64,000 bases of DNA, taken from positions 18,150,109 to 18,214,108 of the forward strand of contig NC_079209.1 of the NCBI RefSeq assembly GCF_026745355.1. The letters run 5' to 3'. The notes beneath the pieces are model-generated. The model ran no database searches. It had not been told where the DNA came from and saw only the letters and a list, made by a program, of their open reading frames with translations. Below are positions 1 to 11,534 of this stretch, piece by piece (within the stretch, counting starts at the first letter, position 1; each line of letters starts with the position of its first letter). This DNA is from Beta vulgaris subsp. vulgaris. Taxonomy: Eukaryota; Streptophyta; Magnoliopsida; Caryophyllales; Amaranthaceae. A program made the translations under genes and the position numbers.

Positions 1-146
1 TTATTAGAGCACATGCATAAAAATAAGTTTCTTATAACCATAAAAGGAAAATTAAACAAAAAGCTAAGTAACTAATATCAGAGAACAAAATGTGGCAAGA
101 AATGAATGCTGATATGGCATACAGTTGGATGCCAATTTTCTCAGTT

Positions 147-1118
147 TTAATCAAGGGCGTCCGCATTCGTGTCAACTTGATGGTCACTACTTGTATAATT
201 GTTGCCAATCAAATGGTGCAAAAGAACACCCGCTGCAACACTAACATTCAAACTCTCAACAGCCATAAAGGAGTGGAACTCTTCACTAGAGGATCGATCC
301 TCCACTTCTGCTTCCACCTCATCCTCAGCTCTTGTCAAAGATAGATCCACAGGAATATTTCCTGGTATTTTCACTAGTTGAATGCATGACCTCTCGACCA
401 AAGGCCTCAAACCTGTTCCTTCACTCCCCATACTGCCCACTGCACTCACTGCCTACTGCCTCAACTGCCTGCACTTCCCACCTACCACTCCCCACACATC
501 CACTACATAGTGCACGCACTGCCCCCCCTCAACTGCCTGCACTCCCCACCCCCCTCCCTACCCTACCACTGCACACACTATACCAACCCCTCCCTTCCCT
601 TTCACAGCCACTCCCCACCCCCTTAATACCCTCCCTACCCTGCCACAACTAATACCCACCCCTCCCTGCCCTCTCACAGCCACTCCCACCCCCTCAATAC
701 CCTCCCTACCCTGTCTCCTTCTTGTCACACATAATAAGAACATATCAAAAGGCATTTGCAATACTAAGAGCACATATGAAACCTCAATCAGTTAAAAGAA
801 ATTTCAAAATCTAACTCAACATACCTTCCTTTTCTTGTTTGCAATAGTGGCTTCCTCGTCATTTCCATCATCCGAAAGATCATCCTCCGGTGAGTAGTCA
901 CTATCTTAATCTAAGGTAGCTTTACTCTTGATCCTGCTCACCTCCTTCTGCTTCGTGCTATCCACTAGACTACTCATGCTAGCCATAATGCGCTTCACAC
1001 CTAGATTCTCCAGCTTTGTCTTGGTAGCTTCAATCCTTTGAAGTCTCAGCTTCTCATACTCATTTGGACCTTCAACATATTTCCTGGATGTCTTTCCACT
1101 TGGTTTGGACATTTTCAT
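147..1118 (-). pseudogene. CACTA second-gene (TNPA/Ptta-like) remnant
   Basis: Likely the second gene of the CACTA element whose tnp2 lies just upstream on the same strand. Reading leftwards from ATG at 1118, an exon encodes a short basic leader and then the charged stretch EYEKLRLQRIEATK, which resembles the N-terminal part of plant Ptta/En/Spm second proteins. An in-frame stop lies at 906-908. The frame stays open past it through an acidic segment to a plausible AAG|GTATG donor at about 824. A second open stretch at 147-440 (acidic, EDEVEAEVEDRS) would be the next exon, and the intron between them is C-rich low-complexity sequence. The family match is from memory of its general look and no catalytic motif is visible. 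It could be an unrelated CACTA accessory ORF. Confidence 0.35.
400..720. repeat. C-rich imperfect minisatellite
   Basis: Low-complexity tract dominated by CACTGCC, CTCCCCACC and CCTCCCTACCCTGCC words in imperfect tandem. About two copies of a 75-80 base unit are visible at 560-715. It lies in the presumed intron of the CACTA second gene. Reading frames through it are compositional artefacts. Confidence 0.75.
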
Positions 1119-1399
1119 GAAAAACTCCCAACACCGACGAAAAACACGCTAAACGAAAAACATTATCATTACTTACTCAAACAAACAGACAAATCATAAT
1201 AACTACCATAAAAATTTCAATAGCACGAAAAAGAATGGAAAAAACATCTAAGTTGATATTCCATAAATTTCAAACAAACAGACAAATTATAATAACTACC
1301 ATAAAAATTTCAATACAAATAGTTTAACAACTCTATCAATATAAATGGAATTATTAAATCCCTATAATGGATCAATTTTTTTAAAAAAAGTCAAACACA

Positions 1400-4300
1400 T
1401 TAAACTTTCGTTGTTTCCCCAATGCTATCTTGGACAAGTATTTCAGGAACGTCGTAGAAGTTCCTTGGGTTTGCCTTCACCACAACCTTCCAATTTGGAT
1501 TCGCAACGTCCTGAACATAGTACACTTGCCCAACTTGTGAAGCTAAAACGTAGGGATCATTTCCCAACACCTTTCCAATATTGACACTAATGAATTCAAA
1601 GCAATCTTTAGTTATTCCTCGCCCATGACTATGAACATCCCACCAATCACACATGAAAAAAGTGACACGATTTCCTCCTGTGTACTGTACTTCAATGATT
1701 TCGCGCAGCAGACCGCAATATTCAAGATCATTTTCCCCCAACACAACAATCCCACTGTTTTGTGTCTCTCTTTCCATTTCACTGTCCTTTGTGCGGAACA
1801 TAGAACCATTTACCATGTAGCAGTTCATAGTCGCTACAACATGATCTGGGCCATCCGCTAAGGCCGGTAAATGTTCAGTCACAACAGGATGCTTTTCTTG
1901 AGCTAAAGAAGTCACCTGCACCAAACATTATTCCAACTTATATACGTAAATAGGTAGACATAAGATGACCTATGAGGGAGGAAAATTTCTCGTTATTTTA
2001 ACTTACTCGATGTTTGAACCATTGAATGAACTTGCGCTTCCTAGCGATTGTCATCTTTGTTGTGTTTGAAACTTCACGCTCATACTCACTAGTGCAAAAT
2101 AGGACAATAATGGTGAATTACAAACTTAGCATATATGTAGATGGTTTGATTGCAGAACACTAAAACTTACTCAATGAATGGCTTCACTTCTTCATAATTA
2201 TTGAGCACATAAAAATGGAGATCCTCCCATTCTTGTGTTGTTAATGATCGAGGTGTGACTTTCCCGATCGCTCGACCACTTGTCTTAAAAATGGGTAATC
2301 GATCCTCAACATCACCATGATCATCACAGTCATAGACTCTATCTTCCTTATTGAATTGTGTTTCAATATCCTCCATGTATCTTGAACAAAATGTCAGACA
2401 CTCCTCTAGAAGATAGCCTTCTGCTATCGACCCTTCAGGAGGCCTTTGTTACGAACGTACTCTTGAGTTACATAAATACCTACACAAGAGGAACAACTAA
2501 ACTAAGCAAGCAAGTCAAGAAGATAATAAATTTTGATGTTTTTATCTTCCAAACTATGTTAAGCTACATACCTCTCAATAGGGTACATCCAACGATATTG
2601 AACGGGTCCTGCAATCATTGCTTCTTTTGTAAGGTGTACCGACAGGTGAATCATAATCACAAAGAAAGCCGGTGGGAAAATCTTTTCTAGCTCACATAGG
2701 ATGACGGCTATTTCCTTGTCCATTATTTCTAAGTCTTTCACATTCAATGTCTTAGAGCACAACTCCTTTAAAAATGAACTCAATTTAATAAGTGGTGTGG
2801 ACAGTGACTTCGGCCAATCACGTATAGCAAGAGGAAGAAGATGCTCCATAATGACATGGTAGTCATGGCTTTTCAAACCTGCCAATTTGCGCTCTCTCAG
2901 CAATGAATTTCGGGAGATATTTGAAGCATATCCATCAGGGAACTTGACTCTCGTCAGAAAGGTACATAACTTCTTTTTTTCCTCAAAGGATAACGTGTAA
3001 GGAGCCAGGGGAATCTCCCAACTACCATCGTCTCGTTCTTTACCATGCTGGGACTTTCTAATTTTCATTTCCTTCAAATCATGTCGTGCATTCAGATTGT
3101 CCTTACTTTTCCCTTCTATGTCAAGCAACGTAGCAAGTAAGGTCTCACAAACATTCTTCTGAATGTGCATCACATCTAAATTATGACGCACTAGAAGACT
3201 ACTCCAATACGGCAACTCATAGAAAATGCTCAATTTTCTCCATATTGCTTTGCATTTGTTCTTTTGATCTTTTCGTCGATTTCTCTTCCTAGTAGGAGTC
3301 TCAAGGGATGTAACACATTCAACATCCACCAATTGTTCAAGCACTTCCTCACCTGTTAACTCCTTTGGCTTTGGTCTAATCTCATGTGTGCCGTCAAAAG
3401 ATGCCCCATCGTACCTCCATTCATGATCAATGGGTAGAAGTCGGCGATGACACATGTAACAGTACTTGCCCCCATTTCTTAGCCATTCTGAAGATGTGTC
3501 ACTGTTGCAAGTAGAACAACCTTTTTCTCCTCCCGTACTCCATCCAGAGAGATCACCATAAGCAGGATAGTCACTAACAGTCCATAACAAAGAAGCGAAA
3601 AACCTAAACTTCTCTTTAGAGGTTGGAGATACACATTAATTAGAGGTTGGAGATACACATCAATATTCTTCACACCAACATTCGTCTCCACACCAACATT
3701 CCAAAGCAACTTAAGTTCCTCAATTAGAGGTTGGAGATACACATCAATATTCTTCTTAGGTCCCTTAGGGCCTGGAATGAGCGTGGACAAAATCAGAAAA
3801 TGTTGTTTCATGCAAAGCCATGGAGGCAAATTATATGGTATTAGAACCACTGGCCATGTATTATGGGGAATATGTCCATTCCTGAAGGGACTGAAGCTGT
3901 CACTTGCTAAACCAAGGCGAACATTTCGTGTTTCAGAGGCAAAAGATGGATATTTATCGTCAAATGATTTCCAAGCTTTTGAATCGGCTGGATGTGTCAT
4001 TACCCCATCGTCACTCTGACGTTCATCTGAATGCCATCTCATACTAGCGGCAGTTTTAGATGACATAAACATTCTCTGAAGCCTGGGTATTAAAGGGAAA
4101 TACCTCATTGTCTGACATGGAAGCTTTTTGGGATTGGGTTCTGTAGTGGGATTTCCATTCCCTTGTTCCTTTTTTTTCCATCTTGATGCATGGCACTTCA
4201 TACATTCATCCGCATTAGCATGCTCTTTCCAAAATAACATGCAATTATTGGGACAAGCATCAATCTTGATGGAGTTAAGAGACAACTTCTTCACCGTCTT

Positions 4301-4927
4301 TTGAGCTTCGTAGAAGGATTCTGGCAAAGTGTTATTCTCCGGCAATGCTTCCTTGAAAAGATCAAGGATCATCGAAAGACTTTTATCTGTTATCCCCCCT
4401 AAGCACTTTATGTGAAATAACTTAAGCAGAAAGGACAACTTTGAAAAGTTTTTACAGCCTGGATATAACAGCAACTCAAGGTCTTCCATTAATTTATAAA
4501 ATGTTTTGGCTTCTTCACTTGGATCTCCTCGAATACCAACATTAGCCTTTGCATCCACAGCTTCTCCAACCTCAGCATCTACTTCTTGTGTCGCCATTCC
4601 AAATGCTTCATACAACATGTCACTCATATAATTATGCTCTATATTTTGATGCGGGTCATCTAGAGCATTTGCATCAACTTGGCATTCAAAGCTTTCACTA
4701 TGTCGTACCCAACGTGTGTAACTCTTAACAATCCCAAACTTTAGCAGATCTAATTCTATTTCCGACCTGGTTTTCCTCCTCTCATTGTTGCATTTCACAC
4801 AAGGACATGGCACAACTTGGTTTCCTTTTCCTTGTGTAAAAGCAAACTCTAAGAACTTCTTCACACCAGTTCTATACTTGGGGTCATTTTTCTTGCATAG
4901 CATCCAGTCACGATTATATGATTCCAT
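1400..4927 (-). pseudogene. CACTA (En/Spm) tnp2 transposase, decayed
   Basis: Transposase of a CACTA DNA transposon, which cuts and pastes elements ending in CACTA inverted repeats. Reading leftwards from ATG at 4927: a transposase-associated N-terminal domain with the cysteine cluster CPCVKCNNERRK (residues about 41-52), then the tnp2 domain. The tnp2 domain continues in another frame from about 3590 and includes HNLDVMHIQKNVCETLL. Next comes a DUF4218-like region (HLSVHLTKEAMIAGPVQYRW, near 2590-2650), a linker exon at 2167-2450, and a DUF4216-like exon at 1400-1924 (VTFFMCDWWDVHSHGRG). The breaks at about 2090-2160 and 1925-2010 are likely introns. The frame is broken near 3620-3740 by a local duplication. 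The length and domain order match complete plant TNP2 genes, so this was autonomous once. No CACTA terminus was found immediately beside it. Confidence 0.88.
3619..3744 (-). repeat. Three copies of an 18-bp word inside tnp2
   Basis: The word GAGGTTGGAGATACACAT occurs at 3619-3636, 3643-3660 and 3727-3744. On the coding (minus) strand it is the codons for the peptide around NIDVYLQPL, which normally occurs once in tnp2. The extra copies add residues and shift the frame, so the 5' half of the transposase runs out of frame at 3479. Confidence 0.85.
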
Positions 4928-5336
4928 ATTGTCCTACCTTTGGTCCATGTAGATGAATAATTTAGTCATGATTATAAATAAAGCATCAATTTTAGTGAGT
5001 TAAAATGCAGCTTCGTAACAAATTAAATCTGGATTTTTTGAATTGGCCTTTATTGTTTTGTGCTTCTTCTCTATTTATTCTCTCTATCCTCCAGCAGTGG
5101 CCTATGCGATTAAAAAGTGTAGAACAAGACACGGCATTGGAGTTCAACACTTCTATACATGACAATTGACTAATAACTAAGTGTCATGACAGGTTAGAGG
5201 TCCTCGTAAATGAATCAAGAGAAAGGCATTTGGAGTTATACACAACTATAAACTTCTAATTATAATGACGAAGTATCATGTTGCAAAGATCAGCCAAGCC
5301 ACATAACGATGAAAATGGAACAAGTGAAAAGTGTAA
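4928..5336. other. 5' flank of tnp2, no gene seen
   Basis: About 410 bases upstream of the tnp2 start. It should hold the transposase promoter and 5' UTR. I see no clear TATA box, ORF or repeat that I can support. Confidence 0.4.
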
Positions 5337-5985
5337 CTCTCAATTTCTGCATACCTGAATATTAAGACGGTGCAATTCAGGGTGTTTTCAGCAAACTCCT
5401 TCTTCGAATTCAGTAGCAATGAATATTGAACACTCTGAAATAAAATTTATAATTTCGAAAAATTAGGAATTTCCATTATCTTGTGCGTGATATATATTAG
5501 ATAAAATTAACAGCAGTAATTGAAATGGCTTCTAGTTGGTATATATTAGATAAAATTACATGAGAACATGAATATTGAACACTCTCAATTTCTGCATACC
5601 TGAATATTAAGACGGTGCAATTCAGGATGTTTTCAGCAACCTCCTTCGAAATCAGTAGCAATGAATATTGAACACTCTGAAATAAAATTTATAATTTCGA
5701 AAAATTAGGAATTTCAATTATCTTGTGCGTGATATATATTAGATAAAACTACGTTAAGTAATTGAAATGGCTTCTAGTTGGTATATATTAGATAAAATTA
5801 CATGAAAACATGAATATTGAACACTCTCAATTTCTGCATACCTGAATATTAAGGCGGTGCAATTCATGCTGTTTTCAACAATCTCCTTCTTCGAATTCAG
5901 TAGCGATGAATATTGAACACTCTTAAATAAAATTTTTAATTTCGAATTATTAGGAATTTCAAGTATCTTGTGCGTGATTTTGTAT
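5337..5985. repeat. 243-bp tandem repeat, about 2.7 copies
   Basis: Units begin with CTCTCAATTTCTGCATACCTG at 5337, 5582 and 5824, giving periods of 245 and 242. Each carries the words AAGACGGTGCAATTCAG and TTGTGCGTGATATATATT, with a few substitutions and 1-3 base indels between copies. The third copy fades near 5985. Position upstream of the divergent tnp2 start suggests an element-internal or subterminal promoter repeat of the CACTA element. Confidence 0.85.
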
Positions 5986-8035
5986 AATTGAATGAATTAT
6001 AGAAGCAAACTATCAACAATAACACTTACCGCCAAAATAAGGAGGGAAATCGCCAATTGCGTTTTCAATTAATTTCACTTCAAATTTCTCGCTAATAATT
6101 CCCTCCTTTTTTTGGAAGATCTGAATGATTCTTTGAGATTGTATAGCAGATTTTTTGGGTGTTGAATTGCGTTTTTTTTGTGCGTGATATGCGAAGACGA
6201 TTTTTTTTTTTTTTTTTTGAGGGGATATGCGAAGAAGATAGGGGAAGAAGGAGATAGTTGGTTAAGTTCCTAATTTTGAGTTTTTTCTTTTTTTTTTTTT
6301 CAATGGATTATTTTATTATTTTAAATTTTTTTAAGGGGATGGATTACTTTTATTACTTTTTACTTCTTTAAGTCACAAATTATCTTAATTAAGGTGCATG
6401 TGAGTTTTTTATTTCAATTTTCCAATTTTTTACCACCTCGGTTTAAGAAATACGTGTCTCTCAAGACCTCTGTTCGTACGTTTGCTCAAAACACCTGAAT
6501 TGAACTAAACTGCATATATCACTAAAAGTATTTTTGGATAAGAGAAGAAAATTGAGAGGTGAACTGAACTGAACTGAAATTTAGTTGATGTAATAATTGT
6601 TTTTTCTTATTTATTAGATAGTGGTTTTTTTTCCAAATTTTATTGAAATTATAATTATTATATAAGATTGAATAATCAGATTTAAAGTTCTTATAATCAT
6701 ATAATGTAATAAAAATATATGTTAAAACCAGTTTAAGACTCGTGCGTTCAATGACTGATGTAGCTGATCGATGTCATGTTTAAACGATTATAAGAACTTT
6801 ATTATTACCTCCCTTACATACACAAATATATCCTACTCTACTCTAGTCATTTGATATTAATGATCAAATTTTACTGATTTCATAGTGTTATAATTGGTAT
6901 TTTTGTTTTAAGCCACCTTTGATTTGTAAGTAAATTTGTAATTCAGAATGGGAAGCGGGTAACATATAGTCTCCGCATTCGGGGACACCATAGCTCTTCC
7001 CCTTTCGTCATATAATAGAGATATGTTGTACTTTAATTCTTGAATGATATATATTTTACATAAACATTTTTACCTTGATAATTAATCGCTGCTATATAAT
7101 AGAAAAATATACGTCCAATTTTATTAATGTAAATGTTTTATTATATATAGGAAACACCATAAAAAAGTAATAATTTAATTATTATTTTAAATAGAGATAA
7201 AGTTTCCTGATTGTTTGAGTGATTTGCGTGATTTTTATAACGTAATTTGTGAGTGAGTGTTCTAAATAAATGAAATCGAATCACCAATATTTTGACTATC
7301 AACAAAATTCCTCCAACACCGAAAATAATTCACCATAACAACAACCAAATCAAATATTCAAATATATATCTCAAATTCTTAATTCCAACGCCTTGAAATT
7401 ACCTAGTACGTAGATGTGAACTAACACCATCATAATCGCTCCTTATAATTAAAATCTTCCAATTACCCTTGACCCTCGAATTTACTATCCTCGTGTGATT
7501 AGGCCAACTACACTGGGCTACCATCAACAACCTCCATCTTTGAATGAACCTAATTTGGTGCATAAAGATAGAAGACATGACAATAATATAAGGGCATCTA
7601 TCATGAACCAAGAACCACGCACCATGTCAGGGATCTGGTGCATAATCTTAAGCTCCTGAAAGGCTATAGAATAAGCGGTAATTATTCAAACCACAATCAA
7701 AACAACAGAGAAGTTAAAATGGAGCCAGTACAATGATGAATATTTATGCACAAGTTAATTGGTTAACTTTCACTCATGACTCAATCAAGGGTATCAAACA
7801 ATTTAATAGGGTAAGACATTTCATGTGTCGATAAATTAGTGTGGTGAGTTAATACATTCTTCATAACAGAGTTATTGGCAACTTATGATCATAATAAATA
7901 TAAATCAATAATTGAGTCTTTGTTAAGAAGTTATCAGTGATGACATGCATGTTATTTGCTTCAAATAGAAAATTCTGAAAATATTCAATTGTTGCCAATA
8001 TTATGACAACGTGTGAGCGTGCAGAAATTTATCTT
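5986..8035. other. AT-rich intergenic sequence, no gene supported
   Basis: Contains long T runs (about 6200-6220 and 6285-6300), a short AACTG pentamer run at about 6556-6573, and otherwise unremarkable AT-rich DNA. A 70-codon open frame at 7399-7611 on the minus strand has no recognisable content and I do not treat it as a gene. Confidence 0.5.
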
Positions 8036-8680
8036 AGGGCCTTGTCTCCTCAACTTATTTTCAGTTCAGTTCAGTTCAGCATAAATCAGTTCAGTTCAGT
8101 TCAACTCTAAGTAGTTTCGTTCATTTCAGTTCAACTCAGCTCCAAGCAGTTCAGTTCAGTTCATCTCCAATCTTCTATAACCATTTTGTTAAATATTATT
8201 ATTATTGTTATCGTTTTTGTTGTTGTTTCTATATATTATTTTGTTTATTGTAGCTTTACTCATTATTATTACTATTATTATTATTAGGATAAACATGGTT
8301 TAGGTCAAAGGCACACATAAACCCACGTTTTTTATCTCATAAACCAATAAAATCGCGTCAAAACGGTTTTTATATGATGCAATTATCATTATTATCATTA
8401 ATTATTATTATTATTAATTTATGATTATTAATATTATTTTTTTATAACTATCATTTAAAAATATCCAAAATACTATTATTATTCATTATTATTATTTATC
8501 ATTATAATTATTGTTTAATATTCATGTTATTATTGTTTGAATATTAATTATATATTTATTACATTGAATTAAATTCAATTCAATTTAATTCAATTTCAAT
8601 TCAATTCAGTTCAGTTCAGTTCAGTTCAGTTCAGTTCAGTTCAGCTGTTTTATACGGAAGAGAACATGTCCTTTATTTCA
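8036..8680. mobile_element. Putative hAT-like non-autonomous element built of simple repeats
   Basis: The left end GGCCTTGTCTCCTCAACTTA leads into TTCAG pentamers. The right end, read on the other strand, is AAGGACATGTTCTCTTCCG leading into the same pentamers, so the ends form an imperfect inverted repeat. The interior is (TTCAG)n at 8058-8165 and 8606-8644, with AT-rich ATT/TTA trinucleotide runs between. No exact target duplication could be found and no coding capacity is present. Confidence 0.4.
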
Positions 8681-8952
8681 TAAGGAACAATAAATGAATA
8701 TTTTTTTCCCGAGACGAAATATCTGTTGTATAAAGAAGAAAATATGAAAATTCTCTAAAATCTTATAAATTATTTACGGTATAATTTCAGAGTTTTTCAA
8801 ACCCAAAAATCAAAGATATAATTAAGATAACATAAGGAGGGAAAATTTTTTAATTCTGAAATAGATTCCCGCCTTAACGAAACAAACCTGCTAATAACGT
8901 CTCCCCTTCCCTTTGCCAAACCAACTATATGACCCCTTAATTAATTCCCATT

Positions 8953-8966
8953 AAACCCTAAACCCC
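8953..8966 (+). promoter_or_regulatory. telo-box
   Basis: AAACCCTAAACCCC, the plant telo-box core AAACCCTA, lies about 115 bases upstream of the ATG at 9079. In plants this motif is common near transcription starts of ribosomal-protein and other housekeeping genes. The following C/T-rich stretch looks like a 5' UTR. It supports, but does not prove, a real gene downstream. Confidence 0.45.
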
Positions 8967-9078
8967 ATCCTCTTTTGTGGTTCATCCTTCCCCTCCCTTT
9001 CGCAGCTCCAATCTTCGGTCCTGTACAACACCAATCCCCTCCCTTTTTCCGGTAGACCTAACCCCAAAACACCAAAAA

Positions 9079-9595
9079 ATGGTAGATCTAACACCATTAA
9101 AAATAGCTTATGAAATTGAAGAAGATCCACAAAGAAAGGCATGGCTGAAACTTTGTTTCGACCTTATCAGTGAAAGAAAATTCCTTGATTTTTTTCTTTG
9201 TTTGAGGGGAATTAAACAAAGCAACAACGCCATTCATGAGTCCATATGCCAAAACAGCCTTCGACATAGTCATGAGAACTATTGCAGAAGAGGTTGCAGA
9301 AGGTAGGCAAATTGTTTGTGCCCTTCCAGCAAAGGGGAGCGAACTGGTCAACGAAAAGGAACGCAAGAAAGCAAGGGTTTCATCCCCGAAAATTGCGGCT
9401 GGAAGTAAGGGGAAAGAGAAGATGGTTGATGATTCAGAAGGTATAAAATAGTTTTTTTGGTTCAATTTAGTTATTAATAATTTTTTTTTTCAAATCAGAA
9501 GGTCTAATTACGTCCCTTTAATTCTGGTATTATGTTGTTGTTGTGGTTGTTGTTGTTGCTGCTGCTGTTGTTGTTGTTGTTGTTGTTGATGATGA

Positions 9596-9655
<60 letters not shown>

Positions 9656-9688
9656 GGTTGTTGTTGCTGCTGCTGCTGTTGTTGTTTA

Positions 9689-9732
<44 letters not shown>

Positions 9733-11161
9733 GGTATATGTAAAAGTATGAAGTAACTTACTATGTGTGCCTGAGTTCATATCAAAATTGATATTCATAT
9801 AGAAGCAATCCAAAATATAATATATGACCATATCTAGAAAGGTAATGATTCTTTGATTGATAATCTGGAAATTCAACAGAAAATGTAAGATAGATTGCCA
9901 TGTTTTGAGTGACTTGACACACTCTTAATATAACAACTAACAGAAACTCAAATGTAAGTTTGAGACGCTGACATGACAATCTAGTTCCATTGAAGATTTC
10001 ATTATTTTTCGCAATACAATGGTACACCAAAGTGAAGTATAATTTTGCATTTAATGATGAAATTACATAAACTTGATCTTTAAGTTTGATGAGACAAACA
10101 AACATCACCTGTAGCTATTTGCGCCCATGCAAACAAGGCTACAACCTACACTATTGTGCAACATAGGTGGGAGCTGCAATCAAACTAAATAATTATATCA
10201 GCACAACAAAGTATCTTACATCTCCTTTACACTCCGAAAAATGAAAATCCAACTTTACAAGCATACATGTACATGAGAAAACTCAAAGTGAAACACTAAG
10301 AAAGGGGTGGGTATTCTTGACTGTCCCTTGCCCTCTTTCTCTGCCTTTTTGAGTACGAGAAAGGGGTGGGTATTCTTGACTTATGTTTAGAGTGCAAAGA
10401 TGATAACTTATGCAGCTTGTTTATTGGTGTATAAGCATACATCTCCCTTCGTTGGTATGGAAAAGTTAGGTCTTCGGATATCCTAAAACTCTGTTAGTAT
10501 CTGATTCTATGAAGCTCCTAAAGGATGTGAGCAATGAAAACTGATGGCTTAAATACTAGTGTGTAAAACCAATTGCATTTGTGGTCTTCGATCAGTCATT
10601 AGTTCCCATCTGCAGCTAATGTTTTCTGTAGCCAGAAAGGGTTCTAATTCATATATGTCATTAGTTCTAATTCATATATGCTTAAATACTGATGGCTTAA
10701 ATACTAGAGTAGACATGTGTTTGATCTCACCATTTTTATTGTCAGCAATAAGTTGCTGAATTTTTCATTACAGTAGTGGGTTTTCATGAAAGATGTACGG
10801 TTTGTTGTGGGAGCTTTGCTGTTCCAACATTCTTTTCTTTCCTTCCTTTGTATCTGTCCTTTGTGTCTACTATTATTAGCGTACCAAAATTTTTTTAATG
10901 CTGGATCTTTTTGGTTTGTACTCAGGATTGATTGCTCCTAGAAGAAGGTCTTACAGGAGGAGGACGAACAACGGGGTCATGATCTTTTACCAAGAAGACA
11001 TACATAAGGACAGTGAAAGTGAAAACAGTGATGATCATCTCATAGAGCTCTTGAAAGGGGATGGATATTCTGCTCTAACTTATGAAAGCGAAGAATATCA
11101 GATCATAGAGATTGTCAGTGATACTAGTGTTAGTGACGACGAGGTTACAGGGTATTACTAA
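9079..11161 (+). CDS. Orphan plant gene, two or more exons, unknown function
   Basis: I do not recognise the product. The start at 9079 has good context (AAAAAATGG). Exon 1 runs to 9440. A GT donor at 9441 and an AG acceptor at 10924-10925 define a 1485-base intron. Phase 1 on both sides fits exactly and restores Gly at the junction, and exon 2 runs 10926-11161 to a stop. The N-terminal half is mixed helical (IAYEIEEDPQRKAWLKLCFD; AKTAFDIVMRTIAEEVAEG). A lysine-rich segment (KERKKARVSSPKIAAGSKGK) follows and could be a nuclear localisation signal. Exon 2 opens with an Arg-rich patch and ends very acidic (DSESENSDDHLIELL, DTSVSDDEV). The frame changes once, at a GGGG run at 9206-9209, so the gene may be mutated or start at 9236. 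It is flanked by CACTA sequence on both sides, so capture by the element is possible. Confidence 0.5.
9534..9733. repeat. (TTG)n microsatellite
   Basis: About 200 bases of TTG/GTT trinucleotide with interruptions by CTG, GATGATGAT and TGG. It lies inside the intron of the orphan gene (9441-10925). Poly-Gln, poly-Leu and poly-Val frames through it are artefacts. Confidence 0.95.
10300..10381. repeat. 23-bp direct repeat
   Basis: GAAAGGGGTGGGTATTCTTG plus ACT occurs at 10300-10322 and 10359-10381, 59 bases apart, in the intron of the orphan gene. It looks like a small local duplication or filler. Confidence 0.8.
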
Positions 11162-11534
11162 GCCCGGCTTAGAACTATTAGTGAAGATGTACAGTAGTTG
11201 CATATTTTGGAGATTTTTTGGGCACATACTTTTTGGAAACAGATTGGCAGATATGGTGCATCTCTATTATATAGCTTAAGTTACTTAGATTTTGGCTCCT
11301 TAGACTACGGGAATGATTATGTTAAAACTTTCTAGGTTATTATGTTTCACCATCTATGGATATTATTTTGGATTGTGTATAGTGGTCACTTTTTATAAAT
11401 GCATATTTCTTTCTTTGATAATCTATAATTTCTTTCTTCCATTTATGTTAATTTTCTGAATTATTATGCAAAATAAGTAAATAAATAAATAATATTAAAA
11501 ATTACGTAGCATTATTAAATATCATTATAATAAT
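11162..11534. other. 3' flank of the orphan gene
   Basis: AT-rich sequence after the stop codon, presumably 3' UTR and spacer. No ORF or repeat supported. Confidence 0.4.

Noticed and set aside
7399..7611. 70-codon minus-strand frame
   Set aside because: No recognisable motif, no splice or promoter support, and unremarkable composition for intergenic sequence.
9508..9876. Long poly-Gln, poly-Leu and poly-Val reading frames
   Set aside because: They are readings of the (TTG)n microsatellite in six frames. No non-repetitive coding sequence is attached, and the region falls in an intron.
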